Below, piece by piece: positions 1 to 7,928 of a DNA stretch of 12,040 bases (its first letter is position 1; every line of letters starts with the position of its first letter). Made by a program: the position numbers and the translations under genes. Under the pieces are notes generated by a model. That model was not told where the DNA came from. It was given only the letters and a program-made list of their open reading frames with translations, and did no database searches. The stretch covers positions 1 through 12,040 of the forward strand of contig DATFPK010000093.1 in the NCBI GenBank assembly GCA_035264885.1, read 5' to 3'. This stretch comes from DATFPK01 sp035264885. Its GTDB lineage: Bacteria > Actinomycetota > Thermoleophilia > Solirubrobacterales > 70-9.

Positions 1-850
1 ACTCCGCCAGGTCCGGCGCCTCCGCTTCGATCCCGAAGTGGTCGAGGATCAGGTCGTCGGCGCCCTCGGCGCGAAGCACCAGCGGCACCTTGTAGACGTT
101 GTCGACGTCGCGTGCCGAGAGCACCGCCTCCTCCGGGACGCTTCCGAACAGGGCGATCTTGCGCCGGATGTCCTGGTCGAGGCCGCGCTCGGAGCGGCAC
201 ACGAGCGCGTGCGGCTGGACTCCGATGCGCCGGAGCTCGTTGACGGAGTGCTGGGTCGGCTTCGTCTTCAGCTCGCCGGCGTGGCCGACGTAGGGGACGA
301 GCGTGAGGTGCATGAACATGCTCCGCTTCGGCCCGAGGTCCGTGTAGAGCTGGCGGATCGACTCGAGGAACGGCAGGGACTCGATGTCGCCCACCGTCCC
401 GCCGATCTCGGTGATCACGAAGTCGACCGCCTGGGACTCGGCGACGATCAGGATCCGGTTCTTGATCTCGTCGGTGATGTGCGGGATCACCTGGACCGTC
501 GCGCCGAGGTAGTCGCCCCGTCGCTCCCGCCGGATCACGGAGTTGTAGACGGCGCCGGCGGTCACGTTCGATGCCCGCGAGGTGTTCTCGTCGGTGAACC
601 GCTCGTAGTGGCCGAGGTCGAGGTCGGTCTCGGCACCGTCCTCGGTCACGAACACCTCGCCGTGCTGGAACGGGCTCATCGTCCCCGGGTCGACGTTGAT
701 GTAGGGGTCGAACTTCTGGAGCTGGACCCGGAAACCGCGAGAGACGAGGAGGCGGCCGATCGAAGCCGCGGCGATCCCCTTGCCGAGAGCCGAGACCACT
801 CCGCCGGTGACGAAGATGAAGCGGGTGTCTCCCTGTCGAGCTCCCTTCAT
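1..850 (-). CDS. pyrG: CTP synthase, N-terminal part (cut by window edge)
   Basis: Converts UTP to CTP with ATP and glutamine in the cytoplasm, the last step of pyrimidine nucleotide synthesis. About 283 codons are present, covering the whole synthetase domain. The C-terminal glutamine amidotransferase domain lies beyond the left edge. Visible landmarks are the P-loop-like GGVVSALGKGI (residues 16-26, with K24), KFDPYINVDPGTMSPFQHG (46-64), the acidic segment DGAETDLDLGHYERF (71-85, with the magnesium-ligand type Asp78) and EIGGTVGDIES (148-158, with Glu148). Many of these match the family almost residue for residue. The ATG at 850-848 overlaps the stop of the upstream MraY-like gene by four bases (ATGA), which indicates translational coupling. 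An AGGA lies just before the start, unusually close. Identification is very secure; only the missing C-terminus is untested. Confidence 0.97.
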   Translation of the reverse strand, partial: MKGARQGDTRFIFVTGGVVSALGKGIAAASIGRLLVSRGFRVQLQKFDPYINVDPGTMSPFQHGEVFVTEDGAETDLDLGHYERFTDENTSRASNVTAGAVYNSVIRRERRGDYLGATVQVIPHITDEIKNRILIVAESQAVDFVITEIGGTVGDIESLPFLESIRQLYTDLGPKRSMFMHLTLVPYVGHAGELKTKPTQHSVNELRRIGVQPHALVCRSERGLDQDIRRKIALFGSVPEEAVLSARDVDNVYKVPLVLRAEGADDLILDHFGIEAEAPDLAE

Positions 851-1683
851 GTCCTGCCGAGCGAGTCTAGCCAGCGCAGGGGCGGAATCCGCTCGACCGC
901 CGCAGAGATCGACCGAAATTCCCCGAAGATCGTCAGTGCGGCGACCACCGCGAGGGCTATGAGGCGGCCGGTTTCGTCCAGCGAGGTCAGCAGCCAGACC
1001 CCGGCGATCGACCCGGTGAGATTCGAGCCGGTGTCGCCCAGCATCGCCTGCTCGCGCAGCGTGAACCAGGCGCCGACCAGGACCGCGCCGGCGAAGACGC
1101 CCATGAGGTCGACGGGCTCCAGTGTCCAGCCGCCGAGGCAGAGGCCGGCGCCGAGGACGAGCAGGACCTTCTCGGCTCGCCCCGGTCGCAGGTCGAGCAG
1201 GTTGAACAGGTTCGTGGCGAGGATCAGCAGTGCGACGTCCGCCAGGTACTCGAGCGACTCGCGGCCCGTGCCGCTGACCGCGTAGGCGGCGAGGGCGACC
1301 GCACCGATCGCCTTGATCGCCCCGGTCGAGAGCCGACCTTCGCGAAGCGCCCGCCCGTGGCCGCGCCAGCCCCGCGGCGAGGTCACGCTCTCGCCGCGGC
1401 CCAGCGAGTCGTCGAGGAACCCGAGGAACGCGAGGCCGACGACATAGGTGATCCAGCGCCGAAGCTCGGGGTCGAGCAGCTCGAGGTCGGCGCGGTCGTC
1501 GAGGAAGGCCAGCGGCGCCAGCGCGACCAGCGCCGACGTGGCCAGGATCGCCCCGAGGGGGAAGGCGAGCCGCGCGCCCCGGTAGTTGGAGCGGGCGAAC
1601 CCAGCGTCCCGCAGGCCGCGCACCCCGGCGGGAACGACCAGCAGAGCGACCGCGGCCGACAGAGGCAGTCCGATCCACTCCAT
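847..1683 (-). CDS. MraY/WecA-like polyprenyl-phosphate sugar-phosphate transferase family protein
   Basis: A 278-residue multi-pass membrane protein of the glycosyltransferase family 4 / MraY superfamily. Members move a phospho-sugar from a UDP-sugar to a polyprenyl phosphate carrier on the cytoplasmic face. Conserved pieces are FLGFLDDSLG (paired Asp91-Asp92), NLFNLLDLRPGR (158-169, with Asp164) and LGDTGSNLTG (215-224). About eight to ten hydrophobic segments run from residue 4 to 255. Two points are unusual. The usual NxxNLxDGxDGLA motif is replaced by NLLDLRPGRA, and no His-rich loop typical of MraY is seen near the C-terminus. I chose the ATG at 1683, ten bases after the steB stop. An in-frame ATG at 1776 would add 31 Arg/Ala-rich residues lying over steB. 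No clear ribosome binding site is visible, so coupling to steB is likely. Fold family is confident; substrate is unknown. Confidence 0.8.
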   Translation of the reverse strand: MEWIGLPLSAAVALLVVPAGVRGLRDAGFARSNYRGARLAFPLGAILATSALVALAPLAFLDDRADLELLDPELRRWITYVVGLAFLGFLDDSLGRGESVTSPRGWRGHGRALREGRLSTGAIKAIGAVALAAYAVSGTGRESLEYLADVALLILATNLFNLLDLRPGRAEKVLLVLGAGLCLGGWTLEPVDLMGVFAGAVLVGAWFTLREQAMLGDTGSNLTGSIAGVWLLTSLDETGRLIALAVVAALTIFGEFRSISAAVERIPPLRWLDSLGRT

Positions 1684-1693
1684 GCCGGGTAGC

Positions 1694-2647
1694 TCAGCCG
1701 CGCTTTCGCGCTTGGTTGCCGCCGCTCTGGCCGCCTCTGCCGCGCGGCGGCCTCTCCAGGGACGGCGGCGGCGCAACCGGCGCCGGCCCCGGCCTCAACA
1801 GGTCCGGGAGGAGCTGGTCGGCGGTGTCCTTCTCGCCGAAGCTGCCTTCGGCCCCGAGCAGGGCGAAGACGAGTGCGACCCGGCCGGCGATCTGGTCGAG
1901 GTTGTCGACGCTGGCGAGATCGGCCGCGTCGAACGTCGTGATCGAGGTGTGCTCGGTGTCGGTCCGCTCGACCCCGACCGCCCTCAGCCCCGTGGAGCCG
2001 ACCCCGTCCAGGAGGCCCGCCTCGAGCCGGCCGGTCAGGCCGCGCTGCTCCCCGTCGAGGTCACCGGGCGGGGCGCGGACGACGACCAGGCCGTCGAGGT
2101 CGGTGAATTGCCCGCTCGCCCGCGAAAGGAGCTGGCTGCGGATCCGCTCGAGCAGCGTCCCCCCGACGACGATCTGCCGGCCGACGCCCGTCCCCAGCGC
2201 TTGGAGGGTGTCCGGGTTCGCCTCGATGTCGGAGAAGCGGGTGTCCTCGAGCTCGCCGCCCAGATCATCCAGGTCCGGCGGCTCGCGGACGACGCCGACC
2301 GCCACCAGCTCCGCCCCCGTCGGCTCCAGCGCCGTCTCGATGTCGCCCGAGACCCCGTCGGGCAGACCGCCCAGCCCGATCACGCCGATCCGCCGCCCCT
2401 GGAGGCGTCGGCCGACCAGAACCGGATAGACGCGCTCGGCGAAGTCCTGCGAGCGGCCGAGCTCGCTGCTGAGGTCGTCGGCCCGTTCCCGCGCCGCCTC
2501 CAGGTCGCCCGTGAGGCTCTGCTCGAGGTTCTTGCGGGTGCCGGAGACGATGTCGTCGCCGAATTGGGCGCCGATCAGGATGCCGACCGCGAGCGCGAGG
2601 AACACGGCAGCGAGGGAGGCCGCGTGGTAGCGGGCGCTGTACCCCAT
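1694..2647 (-). CDS. SteB/MctB-family membrane-anchored protein (annotated as copper transporter in mycobacteria)
   Basis: A 317-residue protein with a short cytoplasmic start (MGYSARYH), one N-terminal transmembrane helix (about 9-27, ending VGILIGAQFGDD) and a following coiled-coil-like segment rich in Leu, Glu and Arg (about 36-66). An alpha/beta domain beginning QGRRIGVIGLGGLP follows (about 84 onward). The tail is Pro/Gly/Arg-rich and probably disordered (from about 283). This layout and its place between steA and pyrG match the family named MctB in Mycobacterium and SteB in Corynebacterium. MctB has been linked to copper handling, and SteB to cell separation as a partner of SteA. I see no obvious metal-binding Cys or His cluster, which favours the envelope role here, but that is inference. 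Here it is separated from steA by two opposite-strand genes, so it probably has its own promoter in 2648-2766. The ATG lacks a strong ribosome binding site. Confidence 0.82.
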   Translation of the reverse strand: MGYSARYHAASLAAVFLALAVGILIGAQFGDDIVSGTRKNLEQSLTGDLEAARERADDLSSELGRSQDFAERVYPVLVGRRLQGRRIGVIGLGGLPDGVSGDIETALEPTGAELVAVGVVREPPDLDDLGGELEDTRFSDIEANPDTLQALGTGVGRQIVVGGTLLERIRSQLLSRASGQFTDLDGLVVVRAPPGDLDGEQRGLTGRLEAGLLDGVGSTGLRAVGVERTDTEHTSITTFDAADLASVDNLDQIAGRVALVFALLGAEGSFGEKDTADQLLPDLLRPGPAPVAPPPSLERPPRGRGGQSGGNQARKRG

Positions 2648-2766
2648 AGCGCCGGAAGCCTAGATTGGGCTGCGGAGAACCGCCCGCTACTCCCCCCGGC
2701 GTGGAGGTTTAGGGAGTCATCGTCAGCCGCCGACACCGGATCGCAGCGACCGTCGCCGCCACTCTC
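2648..2766. promoter_or_regulatory. Divergent intergenic region between steB and the delta-60 gene
   Basis: This 119-base gap must contain start signals for both steB (leftward) and the delta-60/hydrolase pair (rightward). No convincing -35/-10 pair is visible on either strand. Purine-rich GGAGG (2703-2707) and GGGAG (2712-2716) could serve as ribosome binding sites for a rightward start upstream of the first ATG. An in-frame TAG at 2710 closes that reading frame. The sequence from 2713 to 2766 is open in the delta-60 frame and would encode the front of a signal peptide. Confidence 0.4.
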
Positions 2767-3987
2767 ATGGCGGGCGGCCTGATGGCCGCGGCGGTGGCCG
2801 CGGCGCCGGGCGAGCTGGACCCGACGTTCTCGGGCGACGGCCGCGTCACCCTCGAGCGCGGGACCGACTCGACGGCGATGGTCGTCCGCCGCGACGGCGG
2901 GGTCATTCTCGCCGGTTGCGCCGGGCGCCGCGACCCGCGGGTCCTGGCACGCGTCTCTCCGGCCGGCGCCTTCCTCGGGAGGTTCGGGTCGGCCCCGGGG
3001 TTCGGCTGCGCCGCGGACGCCCGCCTGACTCGCGGCGGGAAGATCCTCCTTGCCGGCTACGGCCCGGCCGGCGGCTGCGTCGTCGCCCGGCTCGACGGGC
3101 AGGGCAACCTCGACCGCTCGTTCTCGGGCAACGGGCTGAAGCCGATCCGCTTCGCCGGCGGCCGCTCGTTCGGCTTCTGCCCGGCACTCGCCTCCGGGCG
3201 GGGGGGCCGCGTGGTCGTCCTGGGGACCGATGGAAGGGGCCCGGCAGGCGCCTACCACTTCGCCGTGGCCCGGTTGCGCCCGAACGGGGCCTTCGACCGG
3301 TCGTTCTCGGACGACGGGAGGACCGTCGGCCGCTTCCGCCGCGGCGGCAGGACCGCGGATCCGCGGGACGTTGCGATCCAGCCCGACGGCAAGATCGTCG
3401 TCGTCGGCAAGGCCGGGACCTTCGCGATCGCCCGGCTGACCGAGCGCGGCCGACCCGACCGGTCCTTCTCGTTCGATGGACGGCGGCTGATCGCCCGCGG
3501 GGCGATCGGCGGGGCCAACGCCGTCACCGTCGATGCGAACGACAGGCTCGTGCTGGTCGGCGAGATGTTCGAGGGCAACAGCGAGCGCTTCCGCCGGCTC
3601 GCGGTCTTCCGCCTCACCCGGCGCGGGGACCTCGACTACGCCTTCGGCGACGTCGGTGCCTTTCTCGGACACGTTGGTGCGGACGTCGTGCACGACACCG
3701 GCGCCGCCGTGGCGATCGACGACGATGGCAGGATCCTCGTCGCCGGTGCGACCCAGGTCTCCGGCGCCTCGGCCACGCCCGACTTCGGCCTCGTCCGGCT
3801 GACCCCGCAGGGCGCCGCCGATGATTCGTTCTCCGGCGACGGCCGTGTCGCGATCGGGTTCGAGGGCCTCTCCGGCCCGGACGGCGCGGACTTCGCCGAG
3901 CGCGTCGCCACCCTGCCGGATGGCAGGATCGTCGTCGTGGGCGACTCGGAGCCGGGGTTGTCGATCGCGCGGGTCCTCGGCGGATGA
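2767..3987 (+). CDS. Delta-60 repeat protein, probably exported
   Basis: From the first ATG it is 406 residues. It is built of about seven repeats roughly 60 residues apart, each carrying a version of G-x-L-D-x-x-F-S-x-D-G-R: GELDPTFSGDGRV (about 15), a worn copy GAFLGRFG (about 70), GNLDRSFSGNG (about 113), GAFDRSFSDDG (about 174), GRPDRSFSFDG (about 228), GDLDYAFGDVG (about 287) and GAADDSFSGDG (about 348). Between them lie propeller-like strands such as IQPDGKIVVVG and TLPDGRIVVVG. This is the delta-60 repeat family (DUF5122), thought to form beta-propeller-like surface or secreted proteins with no defined activity. The first 13 residues from this ATG are hydrophobic and small, ending in an AAA-type cleavage region, but lack a basic start. 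Upstream in-frame codons (2719-2766) supply SRRHR without a standard start codon. It overlaps the hydrolase gene by four bases. Confidence 0.87.
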   Translation: MAGGLMAAAVAAAPGELDPTFSGDGRVTLERGTDSTAMVVRRDGGVILAGCAGRRDPRVLARVSPAGAFLGRFGSAPGFGCAADARLTRGGKILLAGYGPAGGCVVARLDGQGNLDRSFSGNGLKPIRFAGGRSFGFCPALASGRGGRVVVLGTDGRGPAGAYHFAVARLRPNGAFDRSFSDDGRTVGRFRRGGRTADPRDVAIQPDGKIVVVGKAGTFAIARLTERGRPDRSFSFDGRRLIARGAIGGANAVTVDANDRLVLVGEMFEGNSERFRRLAVFRLTRRGDLDYAFGDVGAFLGHVGADVVHDTGAAVAIDDDGRILVAGATQVSGASATPDFGLVRLTPQGAADDSFSGDGRVAIGFEGLSGPDGADFAERVATLPDGRIVVVGDSEPGLSIARVLGG

Positions 3988-4985
3988 GCCGCCGGCTGGC
4001 GCTGGGCGCCCTGCTTTTGGCGCTCCTCGTCCCGTCGGCCGCCGGCGCCGCCACGGTCCGGGGCTACGACCTCGGGCGCACGACGATCCCCGATCCCGGC
4101 CCGAAGGGTCCCGTGCCGATCCGGCTCTGGGGAGCCATCGGGGTGCCCAACGGCGACGGGGAGCGCCCGCTGGTCATCGTCGTCCACGGCCGCCACGGTG
4201 ACAACTGTCCCCCCGCGCCGGGGGACAGCGTCAGGTGGCCCTGCTTCCGGCGCGAGCAGCGCAACGACCTCGGTATGCGCCACGTAGTCCGGGCGCTGGC
4301 GGAGCGCGGGCTGGTCGCGGTGGCCCCAGACGTGAACGGCGCCTACACGATCGGCTGGGGCGAGCCCCGCGACGAACGGCGCTGGCCTCGCATCGTCCGC
4401 CGAACCATCTCCAAGCTCGGGGTCGCGACGGACTCGGGCGGGCACGCGTTCGGAATCGACCTCAGGGACAGGATCGACCTCCGTCGGGTAGGCCTGCTCG
4501 GCCATTCGCGGAGCGGCCACAACGCCGTGCGCTTCGCTCGACGGGACAGACAGATCGACTCGCTGTTCCTGCTCGCGCCGGTCGAGGAGGGCGTCCCTCT
4601 GCCCGACCTGACGACAGCGATCGTCCTCGCGCGCTGCGACGGCGACGTCCCCGGGCAGGGCCGCCGCTACTTCGAGCGCGCGTCGCGCAGCGACCGCGAC
4701 CGCCCGGCCTTCCTGATCCGTCTCGAGGGCGCCAACCACAACTGGTTCAACCAGACCCTCGTGAAGCTCGGGCGGGACGACGGCACGTTCGCCCGCGCCG
4801 GCCACTGCCGGCGCAGCGAGCGGCTCAAGCCTCGGCCCCAGCAGCGCTGGCTCGACCGCGCCGCCCCAGACTTCTTCGCCGCGACGCTGCTCGGCCGGCC
4901 GAAGCCGCAGTGGATGCGACCGGGACCGCGCCGCCCCCGCAAGCTCTACGGGCTGGCGGTGCTGCTCGAGCGGCTGTTCCCGTAG
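3984..4985 (+). CDS. Secreted alpha/beta hydrolase
   Basis: A 333-residue protein with a clear signal peptide (MSRRLALGALLLALLVPSAAGA, cleavage near residue 22). It shows the alpha/beta hydrolase layout: strand and oxyanion loop VIVVHGRHGD (64-73), nucleophile elbow GHSRSG (173-178, Ser175), a likely acid in ARCDGD (Asp219 or Asp221) and a likely catalytic His in GANHNWF (His252). Four Cys (75, 87, 218, 275) could form disulfides outside the cell. The elbow resembles chlorophyllase-, cutinase- or dienelactone-hydrolase-like esterases, but the substrate cannot be read from sequence. Its ATG overlaps the delta-60 stop (ATGA), so the two are co-translated and probably both exported. It ends six bases from the convergent steA stop with no visible terminator between them. 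Confidence 0.82.
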   Translation: MSRRLALGALLLALLVPSAAGAATVRGYDLGRTTIPDPGPKGPVPIRLWGAIGVPNGDGERPLVIVVHGRHGDNCPPAPGDSVRWPCFRREQRNDLGMRHVVRALAERGLVAVAPDVNGAYTIGWGEPRDERRWPRIVRRTISKLGVATDSGGHAFGIDLRDRIDLRRVGLLGHSRSGHNAVRFARRDRQIDSLFLLAPVEEGVPLPDLTTAIVLARCDGDVPGQGRRYFERASRSDRDRPAFLIRLEGANHNWFNQTLVKLGRDDGTFARAGHCRRSERLKPRPQQRWLDRAAPDFFAATLLGRPKPQWMRPGPRRPRKLYGLAVLLERLFP

Positions 4986-4991
4986 CCGCGC

Positions 4992-6182
4992 CTAGTCGAC
5001 GCCGAGCCAGACCCTGAACTTGAGCCAGAAGAGCTCGAGCAGGTCATCGAGCGCCGGCGAGGTGACGACGACGATCACGAGCAGGACGAGGAAGGCGCCG
5101 AGGAAGAGCGAGAGGTGCCCCGCGCCCATGCCCGGGTTGTAGAGGCGGCTCACGCCCTTGGCGTCGACCAGCGTCTCGCCGATCCGCAAGCGGGTCAGGA
5201 AGGTCGAGGACATCCCGGCCCGGTTCTTGTCCAGGAACTCGATCAGGTTGAAGTGGGCGCCGACGCTGACGATCAGCGACGCGCCCTTCTCGTAGGCGAT
5301 CAGCATCGCGACGTCCTGGCTGGTTCCGGCGGTGGGCGCCACGGTGTGCTCGAGTCCGAGGTCGACGAGGCGGTCGCGGCCCGGCGCGCGACCATCGGGA
5401 TAGGCGTGGACGATCAGCTCGGCGCCACTGCGCAGCGCTTCGTCGCTGGCCGAGTCCATGTCGCCGAGGATCACATCGGGCATATGCCCCGCCTCGATGA
5501 TCGCGTCGGCCCCGCCGTCGACCCCGACCAGCAGCGGGCGGACGTCGCGGATGTAGGCTCGCAGCGCCTGGAGGTCCCGGCGGTGCGTCGTGCCGCGGAC
5601 GACGATCAGGACGTGGCGATCGCGGAACGCCGTCCGGGTCGGGGGGAACTCGATCCGCCCGACCAGGAGGTCCCCCTCCTGGCGCAGGTGGGACATCGTG
5701 TTCTCGGCGAAGGCGGCGAGTGCCTCGTCGACCCGCTCGCGCTGGCGCTCGAGCTGCTGGGCGAGCTCGTGGGCGCGCAGCACCCGGCCGGTGACGATCT
5801 CGCGGCCGCCGGAGACCACGGTGCCGCCTTCGACCGTCACCTCGTCGCCGTCGCCGAGGAGGTCGAACAGCCCCGCCCCGGGGGCGTCGATCAGGCGAAT
5901 CCCCGCGCGAGCCAGGACGAGTGGCCCCGCGTTCGGGTAGCGGCCGTCCGAGGACTCCGAGGCGTTGAGGACGACCCGGACGCCGGTCGCGATCAGCTCC
6001 TCCGCGGCGATCCGGTCGATGTTGGTGTGGTCGATGACGGCGACGTCACCAGGGCGCAGGCGCTTGACGAGCTTCTTCGTCTTGCGGCCGAGCCTGGCGG
6101 TCCCGGCGAGCGCCTCGTCCGCGGGCGCGCCGTTCCGGCGCTGCAAAAGAGACCCGAGGCGACTGCGGCTTGCGGTGGCCAC
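4992..6182 (-). CDS. steA: SteA-like protein (thiamine pyrophosphokinase-fold, cell-separation factor)
   Basis: A 396-residue protein matching the SteA family (Rv1697-like). A soluble N-terminal domain includes RPGDVAVIDHTNIDRIAAEE (43-62) and VVLNASESSDGRYPNAGP (70-87). A helical stretch (about 137-167) follows, then a thiamine-pyrophosphokinase-like core with GVDGGADAIIEAGHMPDVIL (220-239) and GDMDS (240-244). The protein closes with a C-terminal transmembrane helix (about 357-374) and a short tail ending FRVWLGVD. In corynebacteria SteA works with SteB in the pathway that activates cell-wall hydrolases for daughter-cell separation. True thiamine pyrophosphokinase activity is not implied. 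The start is GTG at 6182-6180, 20 bases after recN, without a strong ribosome binding site; the next Met is far inside. The steB homologue lies beyond an inverted two-gene insert rather than directly downstream. Confidence 0.9.
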   Translation of the reverse strand: MATASRSRLGSLLQRRNGAPADEALAGTARLGRKTKKLVKRLRPGDVAVIDHTNIDRIAAEELIATGVRVVLNASESSDGRYPNAGPLVLARAGIRLIDAPGAGLFDLLGDGDEVTVEGGTVVSGGREIVTGRVLRAHELAQQLERQRERVDEALAAFAENTMSHLRQEGDLLVGRIEFPPTRTAFRDRHVLIVVRGTTHRRDLQALRAYIRDVRPLLVGVDGGADAIIEAGHMPDVILGDMDSASDEALRSGAELIVHAYPDGRAPGRDRLVDLGLEHTVAPTAGTSQDVAMLIAYEKGASLIVSVGAHFNLIEFLDKNRAGMSSTFLTRLRIGETLVDAKGVSRLYNPGMGAGHLSLFLGAFLVLLVIVVVTSPALDDLLELFWLKFRVWLGVD

Positions 6183-6202
6183 CGGGGTCAGATTAGGCGG
6201 AT

Positions 6203-7885
6203 CTACGCAGCAGTGAGCAGCTCGCGCGCGTGGCGGCTGGCCGCCTCGTCGCCGCGGTCGCCACCCAGCATCCGGGTGATCTCGGCGACCAGCTCCTCGC
6301 CGTCGATCCGCTCGACCCGAGCCCGCGCCTCGCCGTCGGCGAGGCGCTTCTCGATTCGGAAGTTCGCCTCGGCCAGCGAGGCGACCTGCGGCAGGTGGGT
6401 GATGCAGACGACCTGCCCGGCCGCGGCCAGGGCCCGCAGGCGCTCGCCGACGACCCGCGCCGTGTTGCCGCCGATCCCGGCGTCGATCTCGTCGAAGACC
6501 AGGGTGGCCGTGCCGGCGCCGCCGCTCAAGCCGGTCAGGGCGAGCATCACTCGCGACAGCTCGCCGCCGGATGCCGCCTCGCGCAGCGGCGCGGGGTCGA
6601 TGCCCGGGTTTGGCGCGAGTCGCATCTCGACCGTCTCGGCGCCGGTGGGCCCATAGGCGTTGGGGTGAGCCTCGAAGCCGACCTCGAGCCGCGCCTCCGG
6701 CATCGCCAGGCGATCGAGCTCCTCGGCGATCCGGTCCTCGAGCTCCGAAGCGGCCGAAGCCCTGCCGCGGGTCAGCCGGTCGGCGAGGCGTCGCCGCTCC
6801 TCGGCGGCCGCCGTCAGCTCTGCCTCGAGCTCGGCGCTGCGCTCCTCCGCGTTCTCGAGGCGGGTGATCTCGCTGCGGCAGTGCCCGGCGTGCTCGAGCA
6901 CGGCCTCGACCGTGCCGCCGTGCTTGCGCATCAACCGGTCGAGGACCCCGAGCCGCTCCTCGACCGCGGCCAGCCGGGCCGGATCGGCGTCCAGGGTTTC
7001 GAGGTAGGAGCGCAGCTCGCCCCCGGCGTCCTCCAGCTCGAGCGCCAAAGCCTGGAGCCGCTCGGCGAGGGCGTCGAGCTGAGGGTCGACGCCCCGCTCC
7101 GTGCCCAGCGCCGCCGCGGCCGCGGCAAGGGCGGTCGCCGCGCCACCTGAACCGTCGTCGGCTCCGCTCACCGCGGCGGCGCCGGCGGCGCCCGCGAGAC
7201 GCAGCCGCTCGACGTTGCGGAGCCGGTCGCGCTCGGCCGACAGCCCGGCCTCCTCGCCGGGCTCGGGCGCAGCCGCCTCGATCTCGCCTAGCTCCCAGCG
7301 CAGGAGGTCGAGATCGCGCTCACGGGCGCCGTCGCGCTGCCGGACCTCGTCGAGCTCCGCCTCGATCGAGCCGACCCGCCGGTGCGACTCCCGGTATGCG
7401 CGCAGCGTCTGCAGGTGGTCGGGGCCGGCGAAGCCGTCGAGGATCCGGAGCTGGGCCGAGCCGATCGTCAGCTTGCGGTGCTCGTGCTGACCGTAGAAGG
7501 CGAGGAGCCGCGAGCCGAGCAACCTCAGGTCGGCGGCCGACGCGGAGCGGCCGGTGATGAACGCGCCGGTGCGGCCCGAGGCGCCGACCCGGCGACCGAG
7601 GACGATCTCGGTCGATCCGGCCGGAAACCGCTCCGCGACGTCGCCCAGCTCGGGGTCGTCGAGGAGGCCCTCCGGGAGGTCGAATATCCCCTCGACCCAG
7701 GCCTCCTCGGCCCCCGGACGGACGATATGGGCCCGGGCCCGGCCGCCCATCAGCAGGTCCAGCGAGTGGGCGAGGACGGTCTTGCCGGCGCCGGTCTCAC
7801 CGGTGATCGCGTTGAGGCCCTCCTCGAGCCGCAGCTCCGCCCGCTCGATCAGCAGCAGGTTCTCGATGCGCAGCTCGCGGAGCAC
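6203..7885 (-). CDS. recN: DNA repair protein RecN
   Basis: A 560-residue SMC/ABC-type ATPase, the normal length for RecN, acting early in double-strand break repair. The Walker A motif GETGAGKT is at 29-36 and is preceded by the typical start LRELRIENLLLIERAEL. A long Ala/Glu/Arg/Leu-rich coiled-coil region occupies about 150-390. The signature SGGELSRVMLAL begins near 439, Walker B TLVFDEID ends near 468 (Asp465, Glu466), followed by the D-loop AGIGGNTA and the switch His in CITHLPQVAS (about 497). The start is GTG at 7885-7883, with AGACAGG a few bases upstream. An ATG four bases earlier is out of frame. In mycobacteria recN directly follows the NAD kinase gene; here an MFS gene separates them. 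No SOS-type operator could be picked out upstream. Confidence 0.96.
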   Translation of the reverse strand: MLRELRIENLLLIERAELRLEEGLNAITGETGAGKTVLAHSLDLLMGGRARAHIVRPGAEEAWVEGIFDLPEGLLDDPELGDVAERFPAGSTEIVLGRRVGASGRTGAFITGRSASAADLRLLGSRLLAFYGQHEHRKLTIGSAQLRILDGFAGPDHLQTLRAYRESHRRVGSIEAELDEVRQRDGARERDLDLLRWELGEIEAAAPEPGEEAGLSAERDRLRNVERLRLAGAAGAAAVSGADDGSGGAATALAAAAAALGTERGVDPQLDALAERLQALALELEDAGGELRSYLETLDADPARLAAVEERLGVLDRLMRKHGGTVEAVLEHAGHCRSEITRLENAEERSAELEAELTAAAEERRRLADRLTRGRASAASELEDRIAEELDRLAMPEARLEVGFEAHPNAYGPTGAETVEMRLAPNPGIDPAPLREAASGGELSRVMLALTGLSGGAGTATLVFDEIDAGIGGNTARVVGERLRALAAAGQVVCITHLPQVASLAEANFRIEKRLADGEARARVERIDGEELVAEITRMLGGDRGDEAASRHARELLTAA

Positions 7886-7928
7886 GCATCCTGTCTAGCA
7901 ACGGGGGGCGACGGACTCGCCCCCGGAA
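7886..7928 (-). other. Short hairpin between MFS gene and recN
   Basis: The 43-base gap contains a six-base-pair GC stem, GGGGCG (7906-7911) with CGCCCC (7919-7924), and a seven-base loop. There is no T-run after it in the direction of transcription, so it is not a convincing intrinsic terminator. It may simply be a structured spacer ahead of the recN ribosome binding site. Confidence 0.3.

Noticed and set aside
38..1285. Long plus-strand open frame of 415 codons
   Set aside because: It lies antisense to pyrG and the MraY-like gene, is rich in Asp, Val, Arg and Ala as expected for a mirror frame in GC-rich DNA, and matches no recognisable family.
2767..3987. The repeated protein gene as a DNA repeat array
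   Set aside because: The period is visible at protein level only (about 60 residues); the DNA copies have diverged. It is a delta-60 protein repeat, not a tandem DNA repeat or CRISPR.
2767..4985. Recent mobile-element insertion carrying the delta-60/hydrolase pair
   Set aside because: No terminal inverted repeats, target duplication, transposase or integrase is visible, and base composition resembles the neighbours.
5115..6656. Plus-strand open frame of 513 codons
   Set aside because: Antisense to steA and recN, both securely identified. Its composition is that of a shadow frame.
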